Shown: piece after piece, positions 8,996 through 17,843 of the stretch
How positions within the stretch are numbered: the stretch's first letter is position 1
How the letters are laid out: every line of letters begins with the position of its first letter
DNA from: Williamsia serinedens
GTDB taxonomy: Bacteria > Actinomycetota > Actinomycetes > Mycobacteriales > Mycobacteriaceae
Length of the DNA stretch: 64,000 nt
Direction of reading: 5' to 3'
Assembly: GCF_024171725.1 (NCBI RefSeq)
Contig: NZ_JAMTCG010000002.1
Location: 620,001 to 684,000 of the forward strand
Notes under the pieces: generated by a model
What the model saw: only the letters and a program-made list of their open reading frames with translations
What the model was told of the DNA's origin: nothing
Databases searched by the model: none
Position numbers and translations under genes: made by a program

Positions 8996-9012
8996 TGACA
9001 AAACCAATGTCA
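8996..9012. promoter_or_regulatory. Candidate HxlR operator between divergent regulator and exporter
   Basis: TGACA (8996-9000) and TGTCA (9008-9012) form a perfect inverted repeat with a 7-bp spacer. It lies in the 50-bp gap between the HxlR start at 8980 and the exporter ATG chosen at 9031. A TTGACA -35-like hexamer at 8995-9000 overlaps the left arm, so occupancy would probably block rightward initiation. Binding is inferred from position only. Confidence 0.5.
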
Positions 9013-9030
9013 GCATCCGAGCATCTGACT

Positions 9031-10467
9031 ATGACAAACTCAAGCCTGCCCGCCCCGGCAGGGCGTGCTCGACGGGAACCGCTGGCCCTGGCCGTCCTGT
9101 GCCTGGCCGCGTTCATGGCGAGCCTCGACGTGTTCATCGTCAACGTCGCGTTCGACGCGATCGGCCAGGACTTCGGCGGGACCGATCTGACGACGTTGTC
9201 CTGGGTGCTGAACGCCTACGCGATCGTCTTCGCGGCATTCCTCATCCCGGCCGGGCGGCTCGTCGACAGGTACGGGCGCAAGGGCGGTTTCCTCCTCGGG
9301 CTCGGCGTCTTCACCGCCGCGTCGATCGCGTGTGCTGTCGGTCCCGGTGTGTGGTGGTTGGTGGCGTTCCGGGTGGTCCAGGCCGTCGGCGCCGCGATCC
9401 TGACGCCGGCGAGCCTCGGCCTGGTGGTCGCTGCGGCACGTCCGGAGCACCGCGAGCGCTCGGTGCGCATCTGGGCTGCGACGGGTGCGCTGGCCGCAGC
9501 CTTCGGCCCGGTCGTGGGCGGCCTGCTCGTCTCGGTCGACTGGCGGTGGGTGTTCCTGGTCAACGTGCCCGTCGGTGTGGCGGCGATGATCGGCGCGTGG
9601 CTGGTGGTCCCGTCGTCCCGGGAGCTCGTCCCGACCCCCTTCCCCGACATGCTGGGCGCGATCGCCGCGGTCGTCGGCATCGGTGGGTTGACCCTGGCGC
9701 TCGTGGAAGGGCCCGACTGGGGGTGGGCGTCCACGCGGTCGGCGGTCGTGTGGGTGGTCACGGTGGTCGCCCTGGGAGTGTTCGCGATCAGCAACGCGCG
9801 TCACCGGTCGCCCCTGTTGTCGACGGCGCTGTTCCGGGTGCGGGCGTTCGCGTGGTCGAACGTCGCCGCACTGCTGTTCGGCGTCCCGTTCGCGGCGGGG
9901 TTGCTCGTCAACATCCTGTGGCTGCAACAGGTCTGGGGGTGGTCGGCCATCGCGACCGGCTTCGCCGTGGCCCCCGGTCCGATGATGGTCCCGATCTTCG
10001 CCGCGGTCGCCCACCGTCTTGCCGCTCGGATCCCGGTCGGCCTGGTCGTGGCCGCGGGGTGCCTGCTGTTCGCGGCGGGTGCGGTGCTCGTGTCGGTCTC
10101 GGTCGGAGCGGACTCCGACTACGCGGCGGCGATCCTCCCGGGGTGGCTCATCGGTGGCATCGGCGTCGGGTTGGCGTTGCCGTCGATCCTCTCGTCGGCG
10201 ACCGTCGACCTACCTACGTCGCAGGCAGCGGCGGGCAGCGCGACCGTGTCGATGGCGCGACAGGTCGGGATGGTGCTCGGCGTCAGCCTCGTCGTCGCGA
10301 CGGTGGGTGCACCGGTAGGGTACGCCGCTGCGCACACCGCGTTCCAGCACGCCTGGTGGGCGACCGCCGGTGTGGCCGTCCTCGCCGCGGTCGCGGCGAT
10401 CTTCATGACGCCCGCACGGGCGGCCGTGTCGACGCCCGATGCTGCGCCGGCGACCGCTTCGGTCTGA
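9031..10467 (+). CDS. DHA2-type MFS multidrug exporter
   Basis: This protein of about 478 residues has 14 predicted membrane helices. It shows DHA2-family marks: LAAFMASLDVFIVNVAFDAIG in helix 1, LPTSQ-type residues near the C-terminus, and the motif A loop GRLVDRYGRKGGFLLG between helices 2 and 3. Such transporters expel drugs or toxic metabolites by proton antiport. The ATG at 9031 is preferred because the earlier in-frame starts (TTG 8995, ATG 9007) fall in or before the inverted repeat. Divergence from the HxlR regulator suggests inducible expression by a toxic compound. The substrate is unknown. Confidence 0.9.
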   Translation: MTNSSLPAPAGRARREPLALAVLCLAAFMASLDVFIVNVAFDAIGQDFGGTDLTTLSWVLNAYAIVFAAFLIPAGRLVDRYGRKGGFLLGLGVFTAASIACAVGPGVWWLVAFRVVQAVGAAILTPASLGLVVAAARPEHRERSVRIWAATGALAAAFGPVVGGLLVSVDWRWVFLVNVPVGVAAMIGAWLVVPSSRELVPTPFPDMLGAIAAVVGIGGLTLALVEGPDWGWASTRSAVVWVVTVVALGVFAISNARHRSPLLSTALFRVRAFAWSNVAALLFGVPFAAGLLVNILWLQQVWGWSAIATGFAVAPGPMMVPIFAAVAHRLAARIPVGLVVAAGCLLFAAGAVLVSVSVGADSDYAAAILPGWLIGGIGVGLALPSILSSATVDLPTSQAAAGSATVSMARQVGMVLGVSLVVATVGAPVGYAAAHTAFQHAWWATAGVAVLAAVAAIFMTPARAAVSTPDAAPATASV

Positions 10468-10489
10468 CGCACCCCGGCCCACGCCGCGC

Positions 10490-10573
10490 CGTTCGTTGGG
10501 CACCAGGAACCGTTCGATGGGCAGCAGGAACCGTTCGTTGGGCGGTTGGAGCAATCGGTTGGGCGGTTGTGAC
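10490..10573. repeat. Four tandem 21-bp repeats
   Basis: Four head-to-tail units of exactly 21 bp (10490-10510, 10511-10531, 10532-10552, 10553-10573) share the core CGTTCG(T/A)TGGGC. The first two end CACCAGGAAC or CAGCAGGAAC, and the last two are more diverged, with GGTTGGAGC or GGTTGTGAC. The array fills most of the 160-bp gap between the MFS gene and the HNH relic. The period is two helical turns, so a repeated protein site on one DNA face is possible. Slippage debris is the simpler alternative. Confidence 0.75.
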
Positions 10574-10627
10574 ACAGTCGCTTTTGCGTCGGGATGTCTG
10601 TCGAACCCCTCGTGTACACATGTCCGT

Positions 10628-11896
10628 ATGGAGCTCACCGGCATCGTCGACGCGCAGGACGCGCTGGGCGAGATGCTGACTGTGCTCGGTCGGTTGCCCG
10701 CGGCCGACACCGAGGTCGCGGCGATCGATCTGATCTCCCTCGCGGAATCGGTGAAGTCCTCGTGTGCCGCGGTGCAGGCACAGCAGACGCTGCGTCTGCA
10801 GGAGTTGCGGTCGGCAGCCGAGGCGAAGGCCGGGGTGCCGGTAGAGCGCCGGTGCCGCGGGTTGTCGGCAGAGGTGGCGCTGGCTCGGCGGGTGTCGGGC
10901 AACGCCGGCGGTCGGCATCTGAGATTCGCGCGGGCGATGGGCGAGATGCCCAACACCTTCGCCCGCCTGCGGGAGGGGTCCCTGTCCGAGTGGCGGGCGA
11001 CGATCCTGGTCCGCGAGACCGCCTACCTGCAGGTCGAGGACCGTCGGGTCATCGATCACGCGCTGTGCGCCGATCCGGCGACGCTCGACGGGGTGGGCTA
11101 CCGCGCGCTCGAGGCGCTCGCCAAGCAGATCGCCTACCAGCGAGACCCGCATGCGGTGGTCGACCGCAACGCCTCAGCGCCGAAAAATCGCTGCGTGTCC
11201 ATGCGTCCGAAACCCGATGCGATGGTGCAGCTCTCAGCGCTCCTACCGATGACGGCCGGAATCGCGGCGTACGCCGCGCTCAAGCAACACGCGGACGGGC
11301 TCGTCGGCGTTGGTGACCGGACCCACGCGCAGATCATGGCCGACACCCTCCTCGAACGACTCACCGGCAAGCCTGCGGTGGAGGACCTGCCCGTCGCGGT
11401 CGACGTCGTGATCGCCGGTGACGCGCTCGTCGGGTTCTCCGACGCCGCGGCGGACGTTCCCGGTTACGGCCGATCCCGGCTGACACGGCGCGGTCGCTGA
11501 TCACCGACGCCCTCGACGCCGATTCGCTGGTCACGCTGCGTCGGCTGTTCGCGAACCCGGATTCCGGCGCGCTGGTCGCGATGGAATCTCGGGCCAGGAT
11601 TTTCCCGTCCGGGTTGCGGCGGTTCATCACCCGACGCGACGTGTCGTGCCGGATGCCCTACTGCGACGCCCCGATCGCCGAGATCGACCACGCCCACCCC
11701 CACGCCGACGGCGGATCCACCGACAGCGCCAACGGCAACGGCCTGTCGGACCCACAACCGACAGAAACAGAACCCCGGGTGGCGGGTGATCGCGGCAATC
11801 ACCGACGACGGCACCCACGAAGCGCTGGTCCGCACACCGACAGGACACGAACACCGCTCCCGCGCACCCGCGCGGAACTCCGATGCGGCTGCGTGA
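10628..11896 (+). pseudogene. DUF222/13E12-family HNH endonuclease, broken by two frameshifts
   Basis: The first 279 or so codons read as a DUF222 domain (MELTGIVDAQDALGEMLTVL through AHAQ-like RTHAQIMADTLLERL). The frame is lost near 11469, where a C appears to be missing from a GGC(C)CGATCCC context. In the next frame the protein continues with PIPADTARSLITDALDADSL and the HNH region CRMPYCDAPIAEIDHAHPHADGG. A second shift near 11744 fits loss of a TG dinucleotide and restores CRTHNRQKQNPGWRVIAA to the end. Intact relatives in Mycobacteriales are single-frame DUF222-HNH proteins of about 400 residues. Sequencing error at both sites is possible but less likely. Confidence 0.85.
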
Positions 11897-11906
11897 CCCG
11901 GTCGGC

Positions 11907-12656
11907 TCAGACCACCGATCGGAAATGGGTGATGAGCCGGAACCCGTCGAGCTGGTGGAAGGCGATCCCTGCGGGCTGCGTCGCGTCGACGATCCCCTCG
12001 CCCTCGAACGGGAGCTTCAGAGTCGCGGACACACCCGGCGCGATCACGAGAGGTCGGCCGGCGAAGGTGGTGACCGCGCCGGTGTGGGCATGGCCGCACA
12101 GGGACCCGACGACGTTCGGGTGGCGTGCGATCAGATCGGCGAGACGGTCCTCGCCGATCTGGCGGATGCCGTCCATGAACGGCATCCCCAGGGTCACCGG
12201 CGGGTGGTGGAAACACACGACGACGGGCGTGTCCGCCCCGGCCGCGACGATCTCGGACTCCATCCACCCCAGGCTCGCATCCGACAGCCACCCGTCGTCG
12301 CGGCCGGGGATCGTGCTGTCGCACATGAGGTAGAGGACACCGGCGACCGTCGCCGACCGGTTCAGCGGCAGGTCGGTCGCCGCGCCCGCGAGCAGTGCCC
12401 GCGAGAACTCGGGCCGCCGGTCGTGGTTGCCGGGGATGACGAGCGTGGGAACCCGCGCGGCACCGAGGATCTCGGCTGCCTCGGTGTTCTGGGCCGGTGT
12501 CCCGTCGTCGGTGATGTCCCCGGTGACCACGAGGACGTCGATGCCGTCGGCGCGGGCGTTCACGTGGTCGACGACCGCGCAGATCCGGGACCGACGCGCG
12601 GCGTCACCCGTCACGTGCAGGTCGCTGATGTGGGCGATCACGGTCACGCGGGACAT
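11907..12656 (-). CDS. Calcineurin-like metallophosphoesterase (CpdA-type)
   Basis: This 249-residue protein has the metallophosphoesterase motifs in order: HISDLHVTG (D-x-H), VVTGDITDDG (GD), VIPGNHDRR (GNHD), CFHHPPV, and CGHAHTGAV (GHxH). They ligand two metals. Close relatives hydrolyse cyclic nucleotides or other phosphodiesters in the cytoplasm. The start lies 2 nt after the ligD stop, so the two genes are co-transcribed. A repair-linked 2',3'-cyclic or 3'-phosphate activity is an attractive inference, but CpdA-like cAMP hydrolysis is equally possible. The stop lies 11 nt past the end of the convergent HNH relic. Confidence 0.9.
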   Translation of the reverse strand: MSRVTVIAHISDLHVTGDAARRSRICAVVDHVNARADGIDVLVVTGDITDDGTPAQNTEAAEILGAARVPTLVIPGNHDRRPEFSRALLAGAATDLPLNRSATVAGVLYLMCDSTIPGRDDGWLSDASLGWMESEIVAAGADTPVVVCFHHPPVTLGMPFMDGIRQIGEDRLADLIARHPNVVGSLCGHAHTGAVTTFAGRPLVIAPGVSATLKLPFEGEGIVDATQPAGIAFHQLDGFRLITHFRSVV

Positions 12657-12658
12657 GA

Positions 12659-15016
12659 TCACAGATCGCCGGGAAGCTTGTCCCGGCGGATGCCGCGCCA
12701 GCTCGGGTGCCGCAGATGCCCCGCTGTCGTCCAGTCCATGAAGCGCACCTCGGCCACCACCTTGGGCAGCACCCACACCGCGTCCCGCTCGATGGGCCGG
12801 TCGAGGCGTTCGAGGAACGGTGAGGTCTTGCGCCGGAGTGGTTCGAGCTCGGCGGTGAGTTCGGCCAGCTGGCGTTCGGTGAGACCGGTCCCGACGCGCC
12901 CGATGTAGCGCAGTCCGGTGTCCTCGGGCAGCCCGACGAGCAGCGACCCGATGGTCGAGGACCGGTTGCCCTTGCCGGGGCGCCATCCACCGACGACCAC
13001 CTCGATGTCGCGCCAGTTCTTCTGCTTGCGCCACGTGGTCGACCGTCGTCCCTGCTGGTAGACCGAGTCGCGCCGTTTGGCGACCACACCCTCCCAGCCG
13101 CGGTCGCGGCTGTGGGTCATGGCCTCCTCGCCGGAGCCCTCCAGCACAGGGGGTACCTCGATGACCGGGTCGCGCGCGAAGAGCGGGGCGATCTCCTCGA
13201 GCACGGCCCGACGATCCCGCCACGGCTTGCGCAGCAACGAGGTGCCGTTGAGGAACAGGATGTCGAAGACGAGGTAGCGGACGTCGACCTCGCCGTCGGC
13301 GGCGGCGCGCCCGGTCAACAGGGTGAAGTTGCTCCGACCGCTCGCGTCTATCGCGACGGCCTCCCCGTCCAGGATGACGTCGAGAAGACCGAGATCGTCG
13401 GCGAGCGAACCGAGTTGAGGGAAGTCGGCGGTCATGTCGATGCCCGAGCGACTCCGCAAGCGGAGGGCGCCGTCGGTGTACTGAGCGAGAATCCGATATC
13501 CGTCCCACTTGCCCTCGAACGCCCAGTCCGTCGCGTCGAGAGCCTCGACGGGTTCCAGCGTCGCGAGCATCGGACGCGGATCCCGGAGGCTGTCGGGGAC
13601 GATCGGCCGCGGCTCGTCGGACATGAGGTGCGCGAGCCAGTTCTTGTCCCCGGTCCTGATGAGTGCGTACCGGCCCTGGATGCGCTCGCCGTGCAGCCGC
13701 ACGATGACCTCGTCGTCGCGCCACTTCTCGGTCTCGAAGGTGCCGCGGTCCCAGATCTCGACGTGGCCGCCGCCGTACTCGCCGGCCGGGATGTCGCCGG
13801 CGAAGTCGGCGTAGTCCATCGGGTGGTCCTCGGTGTGCACCGCGAGTCGGTTCTGGCCGGGGTCGGTCGGCAGGTTCTTGGGTACGGCCCACGAGACCAG
13901 GACGCCGTCGTGCTCGAGGCGGAAGTCGTAGTGGAGACGTCGTGCGTGATGTTCCTGGATGACGAAGATCGGTCCGGCCGGGGGCTCGGAGTCTTCGACG
14001 TCGACGTCCTCGCGGCTGTCCCCGAACGGTTCCGGGGTCCGGGTCTTGTCCCGCTTGCGGCGGTACTCGGAGAGGTCGACGACGCCGGGTGCCACCGGGT
14101 CGACCGCGTCGTCGGCGGGGGTCGTCGGGTCCGGTATCGCGATGTCGAGGTCGGCGAGCAGGTCACCGAGGTCGTCGACGCGCGTGAGCATCTCGGCGAG
14201 CGAGACGTGGGCGATGTCCGGGTCCGCCAACTCGTCCCAGGTGCGGGGCGCCGCCACCATCGGCGCGTCCCGGCCGCGGAGTGAATACGGCGACAGCGTC
14301 GTCTTCGCGCTGCTGTTCTGACTCCAGTCGATGAAGACCTTCCCCGCGCGGACCGCCTTGGCCATCACGGCGGTCACGTCGTCCGGCCTCTCGGCCGCGA
14401 GCGCCGTCGCGATCTGTTTGGCGACGGTGCGCGCGTTGTCCGACGTGACCGTGGCGGGCAGCGGCGCGTAGACGTGGATGCCCTTGCTGCCGCTGGTGAC
14501 CGGGTACCCGACCAGTCCTGCGCCGTCGAGGATGTCGCGGACGAGCAGCGCGATCTCGGCCGTCTGGGCCAGCGTGACGTCCGGCCCGGGGTCGAGGTCG
14601 AGCACGAGACGGTTCGCTCGGCGGTCGGCCTTCGCCAGCGGCGCGTCGTCGACGGGGAAGGTCCACTGCGGCACGTGCAGTTCCAACGCGGCCTGCTGCG
14701 CGAACCAGATCAGGTCGGCGCGGGACGTGGCGAGGGGGTAGGTGGCGGTGCGGTCGCTGTGCTCGATCACTCTCCGGCTCAACCACTCCGGTGCGCTCGT
14801 CGGGAGGTTCTTCTCGAAGAACGGCTGCGCTCCCGTGCCGTCGGGCCAGCGTTTACGGGTGATCGGTCGCCACCACAGGTGCGGCAGCACCAGCGGCGCG
14901 ATGTGGTCGTAGTACTCGATCACCTCGGCCTTGCGTGTACCTGTCGCCGGGTACAGCACCTTGTCGAGATGCGTCACCGACACCGTGCGGCCGTCGACGT
15001 CGAGCGTGTCCGCCAT
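12659..15016 (-). CDS. ligD: Multifunctional NHEJ DNA ligase LigD (polymerase-phosphoesterase-ligase)
   Basis: The 785 residues carry three LigD domains in the mycobacterial order. An AEP polymerase covers about residues 1-290 (LVLDLDPGPDVT with the catalytic Asp pair, then SGSKGIHVYAPL). The 3'-phosphoesterase follows at about 345-465 (FVIQEHHARRLHYDFRLEHDGVLVSWAVPK). The ATP-dependent ligase begins near 495, with the nucleotidyl Lys in FEGKWDGYR at about residue 503 and VILDGEAVAI after it. LigD repairs double-strand breaks with Ku. The ku gene lies 32 kb away on the other strand, not adjacent. The downstream metallophosphoesterase is co-transcribed. Confidence 0.97.
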   Translation of the reverse strand: MADTLDVDGRTVSVTHLDKVLYPATGTRKAEVIEYYDHIAPLVLPHLWWRPITRKRWPDGTGAQPFFEKNLPTSAPEWLSRRVIEHSDRTATYPLATSRADLIWFAQQAALELHVPQWTFPVDDAPLAKADRRANRLVLDLDPGPDVTLAQTAEIALLVRDILDGAGLVGYPVTSGSKGIHVYAPLPATVTSDNARTVAKQIATALAAERPDDVTAVMAKAVRAGKVFIDWSQNSSAKTTLSPYSLRGRDAPMVAAPRTWDELADPDIAHVSLAEMLTRVDDLGDLLADLDIAIPDPTTPADDAVDPVAPGVVDLSEYRRKRDKTRTPEPFGDSREDVDVEDSEPPAGPIFVIQEHHARRLHYDFRLEHDGVLVSWAVPKNLPTDPGQNRLAVHTEDHPMDYADFAGDIPAGEYGGGHVEIWDRGTFETEKWRDDEVIVRLHGERIQGRYALIRTGDKNWLAHLMSDEPRPIVPDSLRDPRPMLATLEPVEALDATDWAFEGKWDGYRILAQYTDGALRLRSRSGIDMTADFPQLGSLADDLGLLDVILDGEAVAIDASGRSNFTLLTGRAAADGEVDVRYLVFDILFLNGTSLLRKPWRDRRAVLEEIAPLFARDPVIEVPPVLEGSGEEAMTHSRDRGWEGVVAKRRDSVYQQGRRSTTWRKQKNWRDIEVVVGGWRPGKGNRSSTIGSLLVGLPEDTGLRYIGRVGTGLTERQLAELTAELEPLRRKTSPFLERLDRPIERDAVWVLPKVVAEVRFMDWTTAGHLRHPSWRGIRRDKLPGDL

Positions 15017-15067
15017 GCCCCCAGTGTCCCAGGTCGCGGCCCGGGCGGGTGCGGGCGCGGGGGTGGC

Positions 15068-15292
15068 TCAGACCGCCGGTGCGGCTGTCTCGTGGGCGAT
15101 GATGTCGGCGATGCGTCGCGCGCGGGACTCGACGTCGGTGCGGTGGCCCGCGGACCACAGCATCAGCACCAGGACCTCCGCGGTGAGGGACTCACGGGTC
15201 CCACCGGCGGCGAGGATGTCGGCGACGAGCCGGTCGGCGAGCGCACGGTCGTCGGTGCCGTACGTGGGTCGACGGCTGAGATTGATCGTCAT
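15068..15292 (-). CDS. Small hypothetical protein
   Basis: This 74-residue soluble, helical-looking protein reads MTINLSRRPTYGTDDRALADRL through ADIIAHETAAPAV. Its third-position GC and amino-acid pattern look coding, and nothing better occupies this strand. I recognise no family. An upstream in-frame ATG at 15358 would add 22 residues of Gly/Thr-rich sequence; the chosen ATG matches the better-behaved region. It lies upstream of ligD with a 51-bp gap and could be the first gene of that transcript. Confidence 0.55.
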   Translation of the reverse strand: MTINLSRRPTYGTDDRALADRLVADILAAGGTRESLTAEVLVLMLWSAGHRTDVESRARRIADIIAHETAAPAV

Positions 15293-15398
15293 GGGAGCGC
15301 CTCCGGTCCCGCGGTGGCGCGTCGTTGCAGCACCGGGTTTTGGATCACCATAGGTCAATGTGCGATCACAAAGGTGTCATCTGAGCGGATGACCGCGC

Positions 15399-16454
15399 TC
15401 AGGCGTCGAGAACGAGGCGTGCGGTCATCTCCCGACGGCTGGACACGCCGAGCTTGGCGAAGATCGTCTTCAGGTGGTCCTGCACCGTGTACGGGGACAG
15501 ATGGAGCGTCGCCGCGATGTCGCGGGTGTGCGCGCCCTGCAGGACCTGCAGGGCGACGTCCTCCTCACGTGCGGTCAGCCCGTGCGCGGCCAGAGCCATG
15601 CGACTGACCGCGGCCCGCGAGGTGGGTTCGACGGTGACCACGACGTCGGGCACGGTCGCGACTCCGTCCAGTGGCGCGGTCCGGACACTGAGCCACGTGC
15701 CGTCGCGCGTGAGGGTCTGCGTGGTGAGCGGTGCGCCCGATGTCCGCGTGGAGGCGACGACGGCGAGGATCCCCGGGGGCAACTGACCGTGGTCGAGACC
15801 GCCGAGGACATCGACGGCAGCGCGCGCGCCGGCCGTCATGTGGGTCACCCGGTCTGCTGCATCGACGATGACGACGGCTGGCCCGCCGCGGTCGGGGCCG
15901 GCGTGTGACCCTCCCGGTGGCGGCAGCCGGAACAGCGCGCGCTGCACGGCGTCTGCGACCACGGCGCCCGTCGCCGCGATCACGGCGGCGTCGGCAGGCG
16001 TGAACGACGGTTCGTCCGCGCGCCGATAGAGCGCGAGAACCGCCCATGTCGCGGCCCGACCGAGAAAGCATGCTCTGAGCTCGTCGCCGAACCCGAACAC
16101 AGGTGACATGAACTCGCGGTGACGACGGCATCGTGACAGGTCGCCGTCGGTGTCGATCGACAGGATCGCGACCGGTGGGTCACGCCGGGCGATCTCGTCG
16201 AACTTGTTGATGTCCGGCGCCCCGTACTCGGCGGCCGCGAAGTCCACGTCGCCGACGCCGAGGTCACGCGTCTTCGACGCCCAGGTGAGGACACCGGTCG
16301 TCGGGTCCGTGGTCGCGAAGCACGCGAAATCGAAGTCGATGTGACGACGTGTCGCGGCGTACACGCGGTCGGCCACATCCTCCATCGACGACGGCGCCGC
16401 GAGGTCGCGCGCCAGACGATCACGGAGCGACAGGGAGGGGGCGGGGCGTGCCAT
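15399..16454 (-). CDS. LuxR-type regulator with GAF-like sensor
   Basis: This 351-residue protein ends in a LuxR/NarL helix-turn-helix: GLTAREEDVALQVLQGAHTRDIAATLHLSPYTVQDHLKTIFAKLGVSSRREM. The first 190 or so residues look like a GAF domain (EDVADRVYAATRRHIDFDFACFATTDPTTG), and a PAS-like segment follows (PAVVIVDAADRVTHMTAGA). No receiver domain is present, so it probably senses a ligand or redox state directly. The ATG before ARPAPSLS is preferred over far-upstream starts. It is divergent from the operon for the His/Cys-rich micro-protein, hemerythrin, SnoaL-like and RidA proteins, with a 103-bp gap, and is the likely regulator of that operon. Confidence 0.88.
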   Translation of the reverse strand: MARPAPSLSLRDRLARDLAAPSSMEDVADRVYAATRRHIDFDFACFATTDPTTGVLTWASKTRDLGVGDVDFAAAEYGAPDINKFDEIARRDPPVAILSIDTDGDLSRCRRHREFMSPVFGFGDELRACFLGRAATWAVLALYRRADEPSFTPADAAVIAATGAVVADAVQRALFRLPPPGGSHAGPDRGGPAVVIVDAADRVTHMTAGARAAVDVLGGLDHGQLPPGILAVVASTRTSGAPLTTQTLTRDGTWLSVRTAPLDGVATVPDVVVTVEPTSRAAVSRMALAAHGLTAREEDVALQVLQGAHTRDIAATLHLSPYTVQDHLKTIFAKLGVSSRREMTARLVLDA

Positions 16455-16557
16455 GCCGGCACTGTCGCACGGCTGAGCGGGTCCCGACACGCGACGACGC
16501 GGATTCCCCACATTTCTGGGATGGGCCGCGTGACCTGCGCTTCCTACCGTCATCGGC

Positions 16558-16707
16558 ATGACATCACCGAGCACGATCCCCATCCCCGGACCCATCCCCG
16601 ACCTGACGCACCGGCATCGCCACGACCGGCGGTGCTGGTGGGATCACCGCGACGCGCGGTGGCACTGCGGTGCCACCGCAGGCACCACCGACGGGTCGAT
16701 TCGATGA
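16558..16707 (+). CDS. His/Cys/Trp-rich micro-protein coupled to hemerythrin
   Basis: This 49-residue open frame begins MTSPSTIPIPGPIPD and then has a dense metal-ligand segment: His 18, 20, 22, 30 and 36 and Cys 26 and 37, with a Cys-Trp-Trp triplet. Its TGA overlaps the hemerythrin ATG as ATGA, the mark of translational coupling and the main reason to believe in it. I do not recognise a named family. The pattern suggests a small zinc or iron site. It would be the first gene of the four-gene operon facing the LuxR regulator. Confidence 0.6.
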   Translation: MTSPSTIPIPGPIPDLTHRHRHDRRCWWDHRDARWHCGATAGTTDGSIR

Positions 16708-17378
16708 CCGCGGCGCAGAACACCTCCGCTGTCGACGTCCGCGACATGCTCGTCGTGCACACCGCGCTGCTCCGTGAGTTCCGACTCGCGCCGGCCGCGG
16801 TCCGACGGGTTCGCGACGCCGACACCCGGCAACGCGACCGCGTCGACGAACACCTCGAGCTGTTGTGCACGTTGATGCACCACCACCACGAGGGTGAGGA
16901 CGAACTCCTGTGGCCGCTTCTGCGCGAGCGGTTGACCGGCGAGGACGCGGCGATGCTCGACGTCGTCGAGGCGCAGCACGCCGGCATCGACACCGCACTC
17001 ACCCGGGTGGAGGACGCCCGCTCCGGGTGGTGCGAGGCGGTCGACGCCACGACCACCCGGCGCCTGGCGTCGGCGCTCGAGGACCTCTTCGACTCCCTGC
17101 GGGATCACCTGGAGGTGGAGGAGCGATCGGTGCTGCCGCTGGCGGCGGTCCACCTCGAGCCCGCCGAGTGGCATGCCGTCGGTGAGGCCGGCGCGGCGTC
17201 GGTGCCGAAGTCGGCGATGCCCCTCGTCATCGGGATGTTCGCGTACGAGGGCGATCCGGCCGTCCTGCGGGACATGCTGCGCCCGGCCCCGGCGCCGATC
17301 CGGGTGCTGGTGCCCCGCATCGCGCCGAGGGTCTACGCCCGACGTGCCCTCGCCGTCCACGGCACCCGCACACCCTGA
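16704..17378 (+). CDS. Hemerythrin HHE-domain protein
   Basis: This 224-residue protein has a four-helix hemerythrin-like domain. Candidate di-iron ligands are His19 (VVHTALLREF), His59-62 with the following Glu (LMHHHHEGEDELLWP), His92 (EAQHAGID) and His135 with Glu139/140 (LRDHLEVEERSVLPLA). About 70 C-terminal residues after the domain (VIGMFAYEGDPAVLRDMLRPAP) are seen in actinobacterial relatives. Roles reported for the family include oxygen, peroxide, nitric oxide and iron handling. The start is fixed by the ATGA overlap with the micro-protein and by the start of similarity. A SnoaL-like gene follows after 54 bp. Confidence 0.9.
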   Translation: MTAAQNTSAVDVRDMLVVHTALLREFRLAPAAVRRVRDADTRQRDRVDEHLELLCTLMHHHHEGEDELLWPLLRERLTGEDAAMLDVVEAQHAGIDTALTRVEDARSGWCEAVDATTTRRLASALEDLFDSLRDHLEVEERSVLPLAAVHLEPAEWHAVGEAGAASVPKSAMPLVIGMFAYEGDPAVLRDMLRPAPAPIRVLVPRIAPRVYARRALAVHGTRTP

Positions 17379-17432
17379 CCCCGAGATCACCACCACCACA
17401 GGCAAATCCGGTCATATCACAAGGAGAGAACC

Positions 17433-17843
17433 ATGACCATCACCGATCACACCGCACCCGTCCTCGACGTCCACGATCTCCACCACCGGTGGGAGGCGGC
17501 GTTCAACGCCGGCGACATCGACGCGATGATTTCGATGTACACCGACGACGCGATCATCGTGCCCGGACCCGGTGCACCCGAGGTGCGCGGCACCGCGGCG
17601 ATCCGTCAGGCACTCGTCGACTTCGTCGCGCTGGGCGGGACCATCACGGGGACCGACCGGTTCTGGCTCGTCGCCGACGATCTCGCGCTCGGCAGCAGCG
17701 CGCATCAGATGAGCGGGGGCCATGCGCCCGACGGAACACCGATCGATCTGCACGGCATCACGTCCGAGATCGCCATCCGCGACGACGAGGGCGCGTGGCG
17801 CTTCGTCATCGACCACCCGTTCGGCGGATCCGACCAGGGCTGA
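17433..17843 (+). CDS. SnoaL/DUF4440-type (NTF2-like) protein
   Basis: This 136-residue NTF2-fold protein has HHRWEAAFNAGDIDAMISMYTDDAIIVPGPG at residues 16-46, followed by RGTAAIRQALVDF and a C-terminal beta segment. Members of this group include cyclases, isomerases and ligand-binding proteins with no common reaction. A strong ribosome site, AAGGAGAG, lies 5 nt before the ATG, so it is well translated. Operon membership with hemerythrin and RidA points to stress or metabolite-damage control rather than polyketide work. A 17-bp direct repeat spans its stop codon. Confidence 0.85.
   Translation: MTITDHTAPVLDVHDLHHRWEAAFNAGDIDAMISMYTDDAIIVPGPGAPEVRGTAAIRQALVDFVALGGTITGTDRFWLVADDLALGSSAHQMSGGHAPDGTPIDLHGITSEIAIRDDEGAWRFVIDHPFGGSDQG

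Noticed and set aside
10490-11896. Insertion sequence or transposon around the HNH relic
   Set aside because: No transposase, terminal inverted repeats or target duplications are visible; the DUF222 family alone does not show mobility.
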